Shown in pieces: positions 50,585 through 61,472 of a DNA stretch of 64,000 nt. The stretch is from assembly GCF_002078875.1 (NCBI RefSeq), contig NC_034410.1, positions 97,424,384 through 97,488,383 on the forward strand, in the 5' to 3' direction. Positions within the stretch are counted from its first letter, which is position 1. Each line of letters starts with the position of its first letter. Origin of the DNA: Numida meleagris (Eukaryota; Chordata; Aves; Galliformes; Numididae). Under the pieces are notes generated by a model. It worked only from the letters and a program-made list of their open reading frames with translations, made no database searches and had not been told where the DNA came from. The translations under genes and the position numbers were made by a program.

Positions 50585-50739
50585 ATTGGCTAAATTCAGT
50601 GCCATATGTTCTATATAAAGTGTATTTATACTCAACCAAGATATAAATTGTAAGGAAGCCTTGAGTACAATGATAAAATTATAAACACATTTTCCGCCTG
50701 TTGAACACAGAATTTATATCTGTAATCTTATCTTGGTTG
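50585..50739. promoter_or_regulatory. Promoter-like CCAAT/TATA pair with inverted repeats
   Basis: ATTGG (reverse CCAAT, 50585-50589) lies about 23 bp before TATATAAAG (50612-50620). Downstream is a two-part inverted repeat. caaccaagata (50633-50643) is the perfect reverse complement of 50729-50739, and gatataaatt (50640-50649) is the perfect reverse complement of 50711-50720. No ORF or splice-consistent gene follows, so function is unknown and chance is possible. Confidence 0.3.
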
Positions 50740-53589
50740 TGTTGCAACAGTCAGCTTGGCTTCTATATTCGCCCCCAAAGGCTTTCTTCAAATATTCCCT
50801 TACTAGAAGTATTTTTTGGAGCTCTACTACCAGACAATTAAGTGAGTACAAAGAGCACAATAATTACTTCACGCAGCCAGTGTCATGTCATGTGTGGTAA
50901 TGTCTTTCTTCCTTTCAGTTTATTGGATCTAGCGATATGCTACACTGATAGACTGCCTTCCATTTCTGCATTAAGCTCCATTACCTGCAGTTTTAAGAGA
51001 ACATATTGGCTAGATTTTTCATTCTCATTAACTGATCACAGCATTTCAAGTGTTACCTCTCTATTATACACCTATGTTTATGCATAGACATTTAATTAGT
51101 CCATTTCCCAATTGTTTGAATTGCATTATCATACAGTGAGACACTTTAAATCTACACATCAGGCCTTGATCCATCCCCTCTGAGAGAAACAGTACAAAGC
51201 ATCAGACAGTGGCTGTCCTTCACCAGTACTCCAGTAACACCTGTCTGTGGAGGTAGATGGACTTCAAGGACAGCACACTCTGTGCCTGTCTCTGCCACTG
51301 TGGGACCATGGTCTCAGGATAGGCAGACCTCTAGTAGGCTCCTGGGTCAGGGCCTCGGTGTGTGTGCTCTGTTTGAAACAGCTTTCTGACAATCCTGGTA
51401 GGCATCAGCAAGGTTGGCTGAGTCTTTTTTTTTCCTTTTTCCAGAGAGAAGTGAAGATCCATTTAAGGGCTGCCAGCTTTGTTAGCTGATTGATGGGCTG
51501 CTGGCCTGACTGAGCGCTGCTCTGAAGGTTAGGTTTTCCAAAAGCCAAAGCAAACCCCCTCTGCCCCACCCCACCCCAAGACATGCTGGCACTTGTAGAA
51601 CAAGCAATTTATCTGCCTGGCTGCTGGACGTATTAATATTTGAAGTTAATTTGTCTGCTTGAATAATCTGGTGCCAAATCATGTAGCCATTTATTAGCTG
51701 TAACGGGAAGATGCTGCTCTTGCCTAGCCGCCTTTAGGGGTAACCAGCATAACCTCAGCACACTAACACGGCTGATTACCGAAAATTACATTGCAGTATG
51801 GTTCTGACTGCTTGGTTACAAGAAGTATTTAGTAGCTTTATGGGAAAGGTTGGACTAAATTACAGTCGAGATAAAGTGTGACAAATGAATGTACAGTTGT
51901 CCGAGCAGTTCCAGTGAGGGGAGGATGTCCAATTCTCTGTGTCTCAGCTAAATAAAACTGCAGCAAGCATGCATGTTGAAAGAGAGCACTCAGAAGACAT
52001 TTTCCCCTGCTCTGTCTAGGAGCAGGGGAAGCAAATCCCACCCGAGCCAAGGCACTGCCTGGGCTGTGCTGACAAACACCATGGGACAGTGGAAGGAAGA
52101 GCAATGCTGTCAGCATGAGTGAGAGTCCTGGCTGGAGGAGAAACATTTGGCAAAGCTGTCTGTGTGAGCAGACGCGAGGTGACCACAGACCGGCCCTTGC
52201 AGCATGCTTGGAGATTCAGAATGTGGGTCAGAGTAATTTGGCAAGAGAGGACATTTTCAAGGGTGAGGGAGGAAGGAATGCAAACAGAAAGAGGGGGAGA
52301 GCACAGTCTGAGCAGCACGCTCCCTCATCTGGTAGGAAGGCAGTGCAGTTTAACACATCAGAACTTTATTCCAATTACAGCAGCGCTCACCTACTGCTCC
52401 TTTTGGCTGTCAGACTGAGGCGCAGCTTAGCATGAGGCTGCCTAAGAAGACAGAAGGTAAATTGCTCATGTATTGTTACTGGATGAGATGGAGACCTGTG
52501 CATGCACTATCTTGTGACAGAGATTGGTACAGGCAGCTTAGAAGCACAGGGATGTGAAGAATAGTTTGTGGGGTGTACTTTGCTCATATTCCACCAGGAA
52601 AAGTTACAAACCATTGGTAGATGTTTTTCAGTGGTGCCTTCCCTGAGAATTTCCTCAAGAGCAGAATGTTCTCAGATGGAGACTGAAATCATTCCCCCAT
52701 ACAACGCTACAATCCACCAATGTGGCTGCATTTGTACTGTTCCCCTCCCCTTCCTCTAATATCACTGGACTGGATGAAATTGCAGCCAACCTACGTGGCA
52801 CTCTGTGTAGTCTGCAGTACTGATGAAATTCCTGTGCATGGCCAACAAATGTCATTGTCCTTATGTTGTGGTGCATGTGCAATGTGAGGACTAAGGACGT
52901 GATCCAGCATGGTGCTCTGTCTTCTGAGTTATCCAAAGTTAATAGCTCCTGAGGGAACAGCTCTTCAGGATCAGATGCCACCGCCATGTACAACATCTAC
53001 AGTCTGGGAGGTTACAGGCACGTCTTGTGTATCTGTACCATTTGTTCGTGGCAGAGCAGAAGTGCTAGCAGAGCTTTTTGTTGTAGTAACCATTGGTTAT
53101 AGACAGCACTTAAAATGTGCCGAATGCTGTGGATACAGAGAAGGCCAAGCATCATCCCCACATTTTCTGCCATGCACAATTCAATTCTGTGTCTTTCTCA
53201 TTTCAGCTGAATGGGCCAATCTGCCTCCAGGCCTGGTTAAAAATAAGTGCCTCGCTGATGCTCTCAGTCTGGCCTTTTCACTTTGGTGTCTATTTAGGTT
53301 CATTTTAATGACACGCTTAAATCACGTGCTTAATTTTGTATATGTAAGCGATCCTACACATTTTAACACAAGTAAGCCCATATTTAGAACTGTTTAGGCT
53401 TATAGTTGACTGATGGCTGTAGAACTATGTCCTACAAACATGCTGTCATCCGTGGTGGGCTGGCCCTGGCCTGCAGCTGAGCCTCCCACAGCAGCTTGCA
53501 GACTGCCCCTACCCCAGTGGGATGAGGGAGAGAGCAGAAGGGCAAAATCGGGGAAACTCAGTAGTCAAGGGTGATAAAATGTAAGAATA

Positions 53590-54047
53590 CAACTCTTAAA
53601 GAGCATCCAAAGGAGGGCTATGAAATTGGTGAAGGGTCTGAAGGCAAGATGTATGAGGAGTGGCTGAGGTTCCTGAGGTTTGCTCAGCCCAGAGCAGAGG
53701 AGCTGAGGGGAGGCCTCATGGCGGCTGCAGCTCCTCACAGGGAGCAGAGGGGCAGCGCTGAGTTCTGCTCTCTGGTGACCGCTACAGGGCCCGAGGGAAC
53801 GGCATGGAGCTGTGTCAGGGGAGGGGCAGCTGGGAGTTAGGGAAAGGTTCTGCATCAGGGGATGGTAGGCATGGAACAGGCTGCCCAGGACAGTGGGCAC
53901 GGCCCCAGGTGCGGGAGTTCAAGGGGCACCTGGACAGTGATCGCAGGCATAGGGTTTGAATTTTGGGTGGTCTGTCTGGAGCCAGGAATTGGACTCAGTG
54001 ATCTTTGTGGGTCCCTTCTAACTCAGGATATGCTGTCATAGTTTGAT
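53590..54047 (+). repeat. CR1 LINE inserted in the LTR (plus)
   Basis: 'gagcatccaaaggagggcta' through 'ggtttgctcagcccagagca', 'ggcatggaacaggctgccca' and 'agccaggaattggactcagt', ending in a degenerate tail (gctgtcatagtttgatatg). It is a 5'-truncated plus-strand copy separating LTR blocks 1 and 2. Confidence 0.92.
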
Positions 54048-54300
54048 ATGTGAATTAAAGAGGAAGAAGAAAGAAAAAAAACACAAAGGATGCAAAAAAC
54101 GGTCACTCACCAGCCACAAGTAGACCAGTGCCCAGGCAGTCTCCAGCAATGGTTACCACCCCCTTAGACACTTCATCTCCATGTTTTACTGCAAAGCATG
54201 ATGTTACATGGCATGCGATATCGCTTTGGTCAGTCTGGGTCAGTTGTCCTGGCTGTGTAGCCCCAGCCTCCTCCCTGGGAGGGGGCAGGGTGAGAAATGG

Positions 54301-54733
54301 AATCATAGAATCATAGAATGGCCTGGGTTGGAAAGGATCTCAAAGATCATCTAGTTTCAATCCCCCTGCTGAGGGCAGGGTCGCCAACCACTAGATCAGG
54401 CTGCCCAGAGCCACGTCCAGCCTGGCCTTGAATTCCTCCAGGGACAGGGCAGCTACAACCTCCCTGGGCAACCTGTTCCAGTGCGTCACCACCCCCTGAA
54501 TGAAAAACTTCTTCCTAATATCTAACCTAAATCTTCCTTTAGTTTGAAACCATTCCCCCTTGTCCTAGCACTAACAACCCATGTAAACAGTCGCACCCCC
54601 TCCTGTTTATATGCTCCCTTCAAGTACTGGAAGGCCACAATGAGGTCTCCTCAGAGCCTTCTCTTTTCCAAACTAAACAAGCCCAGTTCCCTCAACCTTT
54701 CCTTATAGGAGAGGTGCTCCAGCCCTCTCCTAT
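54301..54733 (-). repeat. CR1 LINE inserted in the LTR (minus)
   Basis: Starts 'aatcatagaatcatagaatg', with 'ggttggaaaggatctcaaag', 'gaattcctccagggacaggg', 'ttcccccttgtcctagcac' and 'ggtctcctcagagccttctc'. The flanks agaaatgg (54293-54300) and agagatgg (54734-54741) match at 7 of 8 bases and may be the target-site duplication. Confidence 0.94.
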
Positions 54734-54893
54734 AGAGATGGCTTTATCATTGTGTAAATACTGACCAGCAATACCTAAAACCTCAGTGTGTTATCAACCC
54801 TGTTTTCGTCATAAGTCCAAAACACAGCAGTGTATGGCCAGTTATGAAGAAGACTAACTTGATCCCAGACAGACCCAGTACACCACCAGGACA

Positions 54894-55712
54894 TGGCTAG
54901 TACAAGGCTGGATGAGCTCAAATGCAAAGTGTGTGTGACTATCAAGTTGCTTTTTGTGCACAAGTGGGAATAGACAAGAGGATATTAATGTAAGCATTTG
55001 TACGATGGGAAGTTTTGATGGCATGTTCTCTGGCATAGCAGCAGTACCAGTGTATGTCTAGAATGAATGACAGTTATGCTTTAATTGTGGCCTCTGAACA
55101 AAACTTCACACACACACACAAAATTACTGGAAATATCAGGACTGTAGAGATACAATTAAAAGTCTTCCAGCTGCTACTGAAAACACAACAGGAGAGTTTC
55201 ATGAGTAAAAATATTATTGCTTGGAAAGGCTGTCAGTGAATATGAGATATTTATCTCCCCTGGTACTCTCCCTTAGACAAGCTACAGCAAGCAGTTCACA
55301 CTCCTCATTGTCAAAGTACACCTCTTCTGTGCTTTTGTGCACCAAGTGTTATCAACAGACTTAGAAAAAATCATGGCAAAAATCCCAACCTCTTCCAGCC
55401 TCACATTCCCTTTCTACCTGTTACCCAGAGAGAGCACTGTTTCCTGCGATGACAAGACTGGAAGGGACGTGGGCTGGAGGCTCATAGTGGGTGTTAGATA
55501 TGATCCTGGAGTGAGAAGCAGGACAACGGCACCCGAGGGCAGAGCATCTTCCAGAAAGGCTATCAAAGTGCCATGCTCTGCTGGACAATACAAGCTTGCA
55601 AGCAGCGCAGCACCTCTCCTGCTCTGCCTGGCCTAGCCCTGAGGCTGGGTGAGGTACTGTAGAGATGCCCAGAGGCGAGGATGTGGAAGGCAAACAGTGG
55701 CTGTTGGCAGAG
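54894..55712. other. Intergenic DNA between two LTRs
   Basis: About 0.8 kb with a (CA)n run at 55107-55120. No coding or RNA signal was recognised. No retroviral interior is seen, so the two LTRs do not look like the ends of one provirus. Confidence 0.7.
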
Positions 55713-55717
55713 GATGG

Positions 55718-56277
55718 TGTCATGGTTTTATGATTTTTAGTTATTGGTATTCCACATCATAACATCATGTAATGCACTGGGAGTTAAAGAGTTAATGCTC
55801 CAGTTCTGTGGATCATGGATCGTTCCGGGTACATGTCCCAGAAGAGAAGAAGAACTATATCTCCCAGAGGACTGCTTGCTGTACTGTTACCATTTTCCGT
55901 TCAGAGGGAAAGATAAAAACTGTTTGCATATCATGAGACGTTCTCTCTCTTCCCCTTCTGTTCGTCCCGGCAGCGTCTCCCTCCCTAGCTGCCTCGCCAA
56001 CAGCATTAGAGTAAGGCCTTCAGTTTTTTTGGGGGGCACATTCTCATTTTATTTGATTTATTAGCTTCAATTCCAATTATATTGTATTATATTGTGTTAT
56101 CTTGCATTTCAATATCTTTAGTAAATTAGTTTGTTTCTCCTCAGATCATTGCTGCTGTTTTGTTTTTAGGCCCATCTCCCTACCCTTCCCCTTTCCCTTT
56201 TCCTGGGGCATGGGTCCGTGGGTCCCCCACCTCATTAGTCAGAGAACTGGGCCGAACCTGCCCGTAAACCGTTGACA
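55718..56277 (+). mobile_element. Solo ERVL-like LTR with intact target duplication
   Basis: A 560-bp element beginning TGTCATGGTTTTATG and ending CGTTGACA (TG...CA). It is flanked by perfect 5-bp direct repeats gatgg at 55713-55717 and 56278-56282. A TATA-like 'agataaaaac' lies mid-element, and the end section (cccctttcccttttcctggg, tagtcagagaactgg) matches avian ERVL LTRs from memory. Orientation is plus. Only one LTR is present, so the provirus was lost by LTR-LTR recombination. It is non-coding; the short ORF at 55744-56064 is spurious. Confidence 0.9.
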
Positions 56278-56552
56278 GATGGGCAACATTGGGTTGGCAT
56301 GGAGCAAGCTGCCTCCTGTGAGCAGCTTTGGACCTCTCCCACAGGCAGCATGGGGATGACCAGGGCAATGGAAATTCACATGAATGTGTGATTTCACTAT
56401 ATAGATAAGGTCCAGGCTAGGGAAAACAAACAAGCAAACAACAGAAAATGAGCTCCTATAGAAACCACATTATTTTTCACATGGTCTGTTGGGTTTTTAT
56501 TTCTTGTCACTGGTGCTCTGTCCCAAACATGACTACAGTCATTGGCTTTGCA

Positions 56553-56895
56553 GGATCACAAAATCACAGAATCACCGAATCACTAAAGTTGGAAAAGACC
56601 TACAAGATCATCCAGTCCAACCACCTGCCTATCACCAATAGTTCTCACTAAACCATGTCCCTCAACACAACGTCTAAATGTTTCTTGAACACCTCCAGGG
56701 ACGGTGACTCCACCACCTCCCTGGGCAGACCATTCCAGCACCTGAACAGTCTTTCAGAAAAGCAGTACTTCCTAACATCCAGCCTGAATCTCGCCCTGTG
56801 CAACTTGAGGCCATTCTCTCTAGTCCTATCACTAGTTACATGAGAGAAGAGGCCGACCTCACCTCACTACAACCTCCCTTCAGGTAGTTATAGAG
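56553..56895 (-). repeat. CR1 LINE 3' fragment
   Basis: 'cacaaaatcacagaatcacc' tail side, then 'agttggaaaagacctacaag', 'gactccaccacctccctggg', 'cttcctaacatccagcctga' and 'tctctagtcctatcactagt'. It is a minus-strand, 5'-truncated copy. Confidence 0.94.
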
Positions 56896-57059
56896 TTATA
56901 TATGTAGGCTTCCTTAATGGGTATCAAAACAACAGAGGTAAACTGTACACTTTTCTGCTATTCCTAATTTTGTTTTTCTTTTAATACAGCTGAGTGTTTG
57001 GCAGTAAAATTCATACATGAGCTGCATTATTTTTCTAGTCAAAGTTGACAAAACATGTA

Positions 57060-58390
57060 GGTCACTCCAAAAGTAATGCTTCTTATTTATTTCCATGGAA
57101 ACTACAACGGCTACAAAGAGCACAACAACACTATTTGATAGAGCAAATTCTCAAATACAAAATACTATTTTTCAACATAGTCACCACCACTTGCTTATGC
57201 ATTTTTGCCAGCAATGAACAGGAGCCTGCATGCTGTACTCAAAAAAATCTGCACCAGCAGAGGTGACCCACAGTTTCACAGCTGCTATGATGGCATCATT
57301 GCTAGGAAAATGTTGCCCACAGCAGTCCATCTTTCATTGGCCCAAACAGATGGAAGTCAAAAGGTGCCAGACCCAGACTATATGGTGGGTGTGGTAGGAC
57401 AGTCCAACCAAGGCTGGCAGTGTGCTCCACAGTCTTCAAACTGGTATGGAGTCCGGTGTTATCGTGTTGCAAAAGAATGGTTGCCTCCTCCTCTGGCCTG
57501 ACCCTGGAAGTTTGAGCCTTTGGCTTAGTCAGTGCTATGACATAGCAGTCAGAGTTGATGGTTTGTCTAGGTTCTAGGAAATCCAGAAGAATCACCCCTT
57601 TGCAGTCCCAAAAGACAGCACACATCACTTTTCCTGCTTAGGGCTGTGTCTCGAACTTTTTCTTCAGCAGGGAATTCACATGTCGTCACTCCATGGATTG
57701 CCTGCCGTTTTGACTCTGGCTCATAGTGGTGACAACGCATCTTGTCCCTGGTAATGGTGCGACCTAGGAAATGGTCACCTTCAGCCTCACATTTGTTCAA
57801 TAGGTCCTGACAAACTTGCTTACGGTGTTCTTTTTGTTCCTGTGTAAGCAGCTGTGTGACCCATCTGGAGCAAATGTTGCAATATTCCAACACTGACACC
57901 ATGGTTTCCAGTGCATTGAAGCTCTGATATTTAGCTCTGTACACAGTTCCATGTTCCTAATCTGCCAATTAATGTGGATGAACTGATTGAGAAGTCCTTC
58001 ATTTCATGATGTGACAGCTGTAGATGGCTGTCAGGAATGTGGCTTGCCTTCAAGTCACTGTCACTACTGCTGTGATGACACCCACCTCCTCACTGTGCTC
58101 ACACCCACTGTTTGGTCTCCATAAATGTTCAGCAAGCATTGATGAATGTCAATAGGAGCCATTTGTTTCCACATGGAGGAATTCAATGACACATCTTTGC
58201 TTCATGTGCACTTCCATGTCAGATGTAATTCTGTCAGATTGCCCCTCTGCTGCCATCTGTCATATGGCAACAAAATGTAATGGAATATTGGTGTGAAGGT
58301 CCAGCCTCTACTGCCATACCACCAACATGTACCTCTGATGTTGTGGGCCAACATAATAAAATAGGAGGCTGAGTGTGTACAGCTGGGTGG
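57060..58390 (-). mobile_element. Decayed mariner transposon (Galluhop-like)
   Basis: A Tc1/mariner element of about 1.3 kb, transposase on the minus strand. The left end follows a TA (57058-57059) and reads ggtcactccaaaagtaatgc, then ttatttccatggaaac. The right end is degraded (ataataaaataggaggc near 58355-58370, a TA at 58391-58392). From memory the ends match the chicken Galluhop/Mariner1 family. The transposase remnants are described separately. The right boundary is approximate. Confidence 0.88.
57302..58230 (-). pseudogene. Mariner transposase, broken
   Basis: The N-terminal part near 58150-58220 (reading MEVHMKQRC...IEFLH) is interrupted by stops. The middle frame at 57567-57944 keeps QLLTQEQKEHRKQVCQDLL and EGDHFLGRTITRDK. 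A frameshift leads into 57302-57628, which has FWDCKGVILLDFLEPRQTIN, the HDN motif (ILLQHDNTGLHTS) and LPHPPYSLGLAPFDFHLF. I count 34 residues between Asp of HDN and Asp of APFD, the D,D34D signature of mariner. All three catalytic Asp codons survive, but frameshifts and stops make the gene non-functional. Confidence 0.92.
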
Positions 58391-58392
58391 TA

Positions 58393-60565
58393 AGGTTTTA
58401 TATTTTACTATGAATACTATTTTCTATTCTTTGTTTTAAATTTTACTGTACATAGTCCTTAAGCTTTGCATTAGTACTCTGTGAAGCTATTTGGCCAGTC
58501 ATCGACTCATTTTGCTGATAAAGAAGCCTAGGAATGCACTAGGAGCACTGCTGTTAAAAAGATAGAGATACCTGAAAGTGATAGCCTCTCACCATCAGCA
58601 TCACTGCTCTTTTGGAAGAGCTTAGCAAAAATCAACGACCTCAAGTCCTGGACAGATGATGAATTGGGTAATACACGTGGCCAACCACTTAAAATGTCTC
58701 TTTATTCATTTATGTGCTTCTTATATACCAGGGATTGAAGAAAACATCCTTCCTCTATTCCTTCCAAACTAGGACTGATGTTCTTTGTACGTTCTACAGC
58801 TGCACTGGACTACTGATTTCATAATGTTCCACTAAAAAGGGAAGTTGGTTTATGAACACCTGAAATGGCTGTCACTGCAGTTTTCTTTCTATTGCCTCCT
58901 CTGCAACAGTATCCTCCAGGTAACCTTCAGAAGCTCCATGCTACTTCTTGAATATCTGCCCTCCATTTTCCCCTCTTCTTTCTGCTCCTTTCTGATTCTT
59001 TACTTTTTCTCTAGCCCTGGCACCTGAAGACCTCATCTTGCTTTTTTTTTTCCTTCTTCTTTTTTTTTTTTTTTTTCTTTCTTGCCAAAATATTTTACCT
59101 AAGCTTGGATTTTTATCATTCATTATTGATAGCTGTAGTAGGAGTGTGAGGACACAAAGTGACTTACTACTTTCCTAAGCTGGCTCCCATTTGAAGGCAT
59201 TGCAGTTCAGAGTGGTTTGGCCATGCCTGTGTCAGAAGAACAAAAAAATCAGTGATATCATCAGTAGAGAAATTAAATACTCTGCAGAGCTCTATTCTTG
59301 TCATCTCCTTCCACCCCTTGTCCCCCAGGACCTACCTGTGGCAAAGCAAGTCTTGAAGAGTGCAGTATCTGAAATAATTCTGGCAATTTCTGACTTTGGG
59401 AGAGATTGCCATAATTCTTGCTGCATTTCAACAGATCTTGCTTACGTTTGGGATCACATTGCCTATGTTACTTTCAGTCTCAGCACTCCTTCAGCACACT
59501 TAGCTGCCTTAAAGTTCTTGGAACCATCAGGCAATACTGGACACAGGTATGCATATTTCAATGACAAAGTGGAAATCAAACTTTTAGCATCCTGTAATTA
59601 TTACAAAGAAGCGTGCTTGGCTGATACACAGGGTCTGTCAAGCTAGTTTGGAGGAATACAATATTCGAGGTTTCCACATGAATGAGAGCATATCCTGCAA
59701 CAGGCTGAAGTGCTACAGGGCTCACCCATGCACTGCCATTCTTCTCAGAGCTGGGGTTGTTTTTCTTAAGTTCTTCAGTACCTCTCTGCAACTTACAGCA
59801 ATGGCCTGTAGCTGTCAGCTACATTTTAAAGCAATTATCTTTTAAAAGAGATGCTTTCCAGCTGCAGAGGAAGCCAATCCTCATGTCTTCAGATCTGAAT
59901 TTTGCAGTGGTTTGGAACTGGCACTTGACAAGCTGTGCGTCATTCTATCCAGGCTGGATACCTCTTAGATTTAAAGGCTCTCAAAACATTTTGACTTTGA
60001 TACATTTATATCAATACTGTCCCCATCCCAGATGGCTTGCACGTTAAAATAATCTTTTTAAGAGCTGAAATACTGAGCAGTCTGCAACTTCCTTGCTCTG
60101 GGTTTCCATATAGCTCTGGAAGGCTTCAGTACTGAGCAGTTGCTCTGCCTGCAATGTCTTCCTTGGTACTGCTGGGTGAGAGAGAAAGATCTGTAATCCC
60201 AAAGGACAGTGCAGCAAACCATTGCTTGTTCAGTCCTCTTTGCTGCTGTGTTTCTCGCACTGCATCCATGAAGGGGAGGCATGAGCATGCCTCTATGACA
60301 AGACTGAGTACTGTGTGCCCAACCAATATCAGCTCTTCTTCAATGACCAGCAAAACCTTTCTGGTTTTCCATTTGTGTATGTGTATCTTAATTCATCCAA
60401 TTCACCTCTTCTTTTTATATAGTGGCATGAGACATCTTTCTTGCTATTGGTTGGATCAACACTAGATCACACAATAAGCATGCTTTGGTGTAGCTCAGTA
60501 TTTAGAGGAATTAATGTGAAAAGAGGTTTACTGGAATGCACTCAGATGCCAAGAGGTATTAAATA
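58393..60565. other. Intergenic DNA, no gene seen
   Basis: About 2.2 kb with a long T-run (59041-59078, interrupted by cc/ct). The 151-codon frame at 59191-59646 has no domain or splice context I recognise. This stretch separates the mariner from the presumed PTPRM 3' end. Confidence 0.7.
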
Positions 60566-60569
60566 ACAA

Positions 60570-61418
60570 GATTTTATCATGTATGTAATTATTTATTGAG
60601 CTGAGAATCCATACAAGGTAAACAAATGTTTACATTATCATACAGTAAGCATTTCCAGGCCTTAATAAAAATGATTGTCACTCACTGTGCTTCACAAAAA
60701 AATTCATTTTAATGAATAAATAATTTGATGAAATCAAAAAATATTTACAATATAAACAAATGAAAAAGCTTTGGATATATTAATCTGAGCATCCTGTATT
60801 TTGCATTTGTCTAACTGTATTTCTATCAAGATTCTCTCTCTGAAATGGTACAAAGTGGATAGAAATTACAACTCATAAAAGTTAACATGATTTGGTACAC
60901 GTCTTTCCATTAGTTCAGATAAGCTACATATGATTCATTTATTATGCACGTGTTAGAATGCAAATATAACTAAAATCATATATTATCAAAAATGCCAGAT
61001 AGCATTCTCCACAGAACAGAAATGTACACTAGGCCATGACAATAACTGAGAATCACAGGCAACAAAATATAACAGAAGAGTACAAATTCCTTCATAAGAA
61101 TATAATTGTGCTCTCTTATTTACCAGAGGACTATGCTGCTTCACCACATCGATGGCTACATATGAATACAGTGTTCAACGACTGCCATGTGGTTTGGTGT
61201 ATGCTCATATGGGTGTCAAGCAGCGGCATTAATAGTGGAAAATGGGCAGTGCAAGCAGTTTTATAAACATCTCTTTGGGCTCTTAAAAAGAGCCAGTTAT
61301 ACAAAGCAGTAGAAGCGTAACACTGAGAAGTCTTCATCTCATTGACACAGATATCATGAAACGACTTGCTTTGTTTGTGGTGGTGGAGGGAGGAACAGCA
61401 TCTGCGCTGTTTATGCCA
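60570..61418 (-). other. PTPRM: PTPRM 3'UTR (predicted extent)
   Basis: AT-rich sequence downstream of the PTPRM stop. Minus-strand AATAAA signals occur at 60938-60943 and 60592-60597; using the distal one gives a UTR of about 850 nt. A minus-strand TGTAAATA (60742-60749) matches the Pumilio consensus. The end point is inferred and alternative polyadenylation is possible. Confidence 0.55.
60592..60597 (-). terminator. Candidate PTPRM poly(A) signal AATAAA
   Basis: Minus-strand AATAAA about 820 nt past the PTPRM stop. A second, nearer hexamer is at 60938-60943. Confidence 0.4.
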
Positions 61419-61472
61419 TCAGCCGGAATTCAAGTATTCCAAAGCCACTTCATAGCAGAATTTGTATTGATC
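61419..61472 (-). CDS. PTPRM: PTPRM terminal coding exon (C-terminus of D2 phosphatase domain)
   Basis: The minus strand reads a pyrimidine-rich acceptor TTTTTCAG, then GAT CAA TAC... encoding DQYKFCYEVALEYLNSG and TGA (stop at 61419-61421). This is the last helix of the membrane-distal D2 domain of R2B receptor tyrosine phosphatases. The NSG ending matches my memory of PTPRM rather than PTPRK or PTPRT, which end ...YLESS. PTPRM is a homophilic adhesion receptor phosphatase. At 17 codons the exon has no start codon and escapes ORF scanning. Same-strand placement upstream of RAB12 fits human 18p11 order. All other PTPRM exons lie beyond 64000. Confidence 0.93.
   Translation of the reverse strand, partial: DQYKFCYEVALEYLNSG

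Larger units (their letters stand above)
47341..53443. other. Intergenic DNA, no gene seen
   Basis: About 6.1 kb. It contains a 35-bp minisatellite at 48229-48332, a GC-richer unassigned stretch at 49010-49240 and a palindromic, promoter-like segment at 50585-50739. The 162-codon frame at 52909-53397 is the longest here and has no recognisable domain. Confidence 0.7.
53444..54893 (+). mobile_element. ERVL-like LTR split by two CR1 insertions
   Basis: Three collinear blocks together look like one avian ERVL-type LTR: 53444-53590 (opens tgtcatccgtggtgggctgg, with ccagtgggatgaggg), 54048-54300 (cacaaaggatgca, catgatgttacatggcatg, ggtcagtctgggtcagttgt) and 54742-54893 (cctcagtgtgttatcaaccc, gtccaaaacacagcag, ending caccaggaca). 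The order matches my memory of the chicken LTR consensus. The gaps are filled by a plus-strand and a minus-strand CR1. No flanking retroviral genes and no clear target duplication are seen. It is non-coding and very old. Confidence 0.75.

Noticed and set aside
52909..53397. 162-codon plus-strand frame, the longest in the intergenic interval
   Set aside because: No recognisable domain, no splice or promoter context, and many Cys/Leu/Phe residues typical of random AT-rich translation.
54894..55712. Possibility that the LTRs at 53.4 and 55.7 kb are two ends of one provirus
   Set aside because: They differ strongly in sequence and age. The second has its own 5-bp target duplication, and the DNA between them has no retroviral coding remnants.
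59191..59646. 151-codon plus-strand frame
   Set aside because: No family resemblance and no supporting signals. Length alone is within chance for tens of kilobases.
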